From Saprospiraceae bacterium (lineage in GTDB: Bacteria > Bacteroidota > Bacteroidia > Chitinophagales > Saprospiraceae): a DNA stretch of 5,975 nucleotides. The stretch covers positions 1 through 5,975 of the forward strand of contig JALHPW010000342.1 in assembly GCA_022842255.1 (NCBI GenBank), in the 5' to 3' direction. Within the stretch, counting starts at the first letter, position 1; each line of letters starts with the position of its first letter. Positions 5,258-5,975 of the stretch are shown one piece after another. A program made the position numbers and the translations under genes. The notes under the pieces are model-generated. The model did not search any database. It had not been told where the DNA came from and worked only from the letters and a program-made list of their open reading frames with translations.

Positions 5258-5975
5258 TCAGTCCACCTTGCGAAGTCGAAAGTCAATTCCACAACCAGGC
5301 AACCACCTTTTTAACTTCAAGTACTCTGATTGGGAAATATGAGGTTCGTCTGGCGATTGATGTATCAAAAGCACCTTTAGGTTTTTTAGGTTTTTCATAC
5401 TCTCCGGGAATCGAGTGACATGGGTAAAACCAAGGTGCAAGTATTCGAGTTTCTCCAAATCACCGAAGCACTCGGGCAATTCTTTCAAATTGGAAAAGAG
5501 GAAAACTGCCCTGCGCAGGTTACGCAATTGGCAAAAATCATCTGGGAGTTTTTCGATTGCACCATGTTGAAAATCAATCTCTTCCAATTGTGTCAACTGG
5601 GAAATCCCAGGCGAAATGGTTTTGAAACCCCGCATACCAATCCCGAGATATCGCAAGTTTTTGAGCGCGAAAACAGCATCCGGGAACCGTTTATCCTTCC
5701 AATCATCATTTAGTTGGAGAAGTTTTACGCTATCCGTCATCACTTGCACAATCGTGTCGCTAAGGGGCGTATGATATTCTAGCCGCACTAAGCCCATGCT
5801 ATCGACAACCAATGCCTTGCCGGGTTCAACATAGTAGGTAATATCGAGGATTGTATCTGATTCCGCTAACTTCGGCTCAGATTTGGGTAGGTGTTCTTTT
5901 GAATCGTCCGACCGAAAACCTGACCGGATGAATACAAATAAAGCAATTCCAAAAATGAAAAGCAGGCCGTATCCC
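5258..5975 (-). CDS. Membrane-anchored leucine-rich-repeat protein, 5' end outside window
   Basis: The frame is open from the right edge to a TGA at 5260-5258, giving 238 visible codons. A TTG at 5812 could be taken as a start, but the 54 upstream codons are clearly protein-like: a hydrophobic helix (LLFIFGIALFVFI, visible residues 4-16), then a polar linker (about 20-45). I therefore treat the gene as 5' partial. After a beta-type segment (about 46-88) come four to five leucine-rich repeats of about 23 residues at roughly 97-120, 121-143, 144-166, 167-189 and 190-206, with the L-x-x-L-P pattern (for example AIEKLPDDF, LKELPECF). A short C-terminal cap follows (about 207-238). Such LRRs usually mediate protein binding; the partner is unknown. 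The topology suggests an N-terminal anchor with the repeats outside the cytoplasm, which is inference. Confidence 0.88.
   Translation of the reverse strand, partial: GYGLLFIFGIALFVFIRSGFRSDDSKEHLPKSEPKLAESDTILDITYYVEPGKALVVDSMGLVRLEYHTPLSDTIVQVMTDSVKLLQLNDDWKDKRFPDAVFALKNLRYLGIGMRGFKTISPGISQLTQLEEIDFQHGAIEKLPDDFCQLRNLRRAVFLFSNLKELPECFGDLEKLEYLHLGFTHVTRFPESMKNLKNLKVLLIHQSPDEPHISQSEYLKLKRWLPGCGIDFRLRKVD

Noticed and set aside
4876..5292. Minus-strand open frame of 138 codons
   Set aside because: It is antisense to the RMD1-family gene, and the LRR gene uses another frame at its end.

Overview
The window looks like chromosomal DNA of a Bacteroidota member, and the gene repertoire would suit a Saprospiria/Lewinella/Haliscomenobacter-type organism, though that finer placement is inference. 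The support is as follows: exported proteins have short signal peptides ending in A-Q; start codons have no clear Shine-Dalgarno but AT-rich leaders; one exact TAnnTTTG element (the Bacteroidota -7 box) is present; and the protein families are common in that phylum. I see no rRNA, tRNA, CRISPR array, transposase, phage gene or recognisable defence system.

Layout from left to right. Positions 1-129 (minus) hold what may be the start of a membrane protein that runs off the left edge; its start is unclear. An unremarkable intergenic stretch follows up to 303. Two plus-strand genes come next, separated by one base: a secreted protein of unknown function (304-837) and a UPF0173/YtkL-type metallo-beta-lactamase-fold hydrolase (839-1522). 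A minus-strand block follows, read right to left: a BASS-family (bile acid:sodium symporter-like) transporter (3375-4271), then, 18 nt downstream, an exported amidohydrolase-fold protein (2052-3356), then a striking heptamer repeat tract with a long inverted repeat (1888-2053), then an MmcQ/YjbR (DUF419) protein (1525-1884). A 205-nt divergent intergenic region (4272-4476) separates the transporter from a plus-strand RMD1/YagE-family (DUF155) membrane-anchored protein (4477-5253). The window ends in a minus-strand, membrane-anchored leucine-rich-repeat protein (5258 to the right edge), whose first codons lie outside.

The transporter and amidohydrolase are very likely co-transcribed and could form an uptake-and-processing unit. 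However, the amidohydrolase lacks the usual HxH metal-binding motif, so its catalytic ability is doubtful. MmcQ may be read through from the same transcript across the repeat tract. The other genes look like independent housekeeping or hypothetical genes.

The main point of interest is the repeat tract. It has thirteen 7-nt units in one orientation and five in the opposite orientation, arranged so that one 35-nt block occurs three times (two direct copies, one inverted). The inverted copy and the nearer direct copy are joined by a non-repeat inverted sequence into a 45-position stem with a 20-nt loop. I found no clear candidate for a new multi-gene system.
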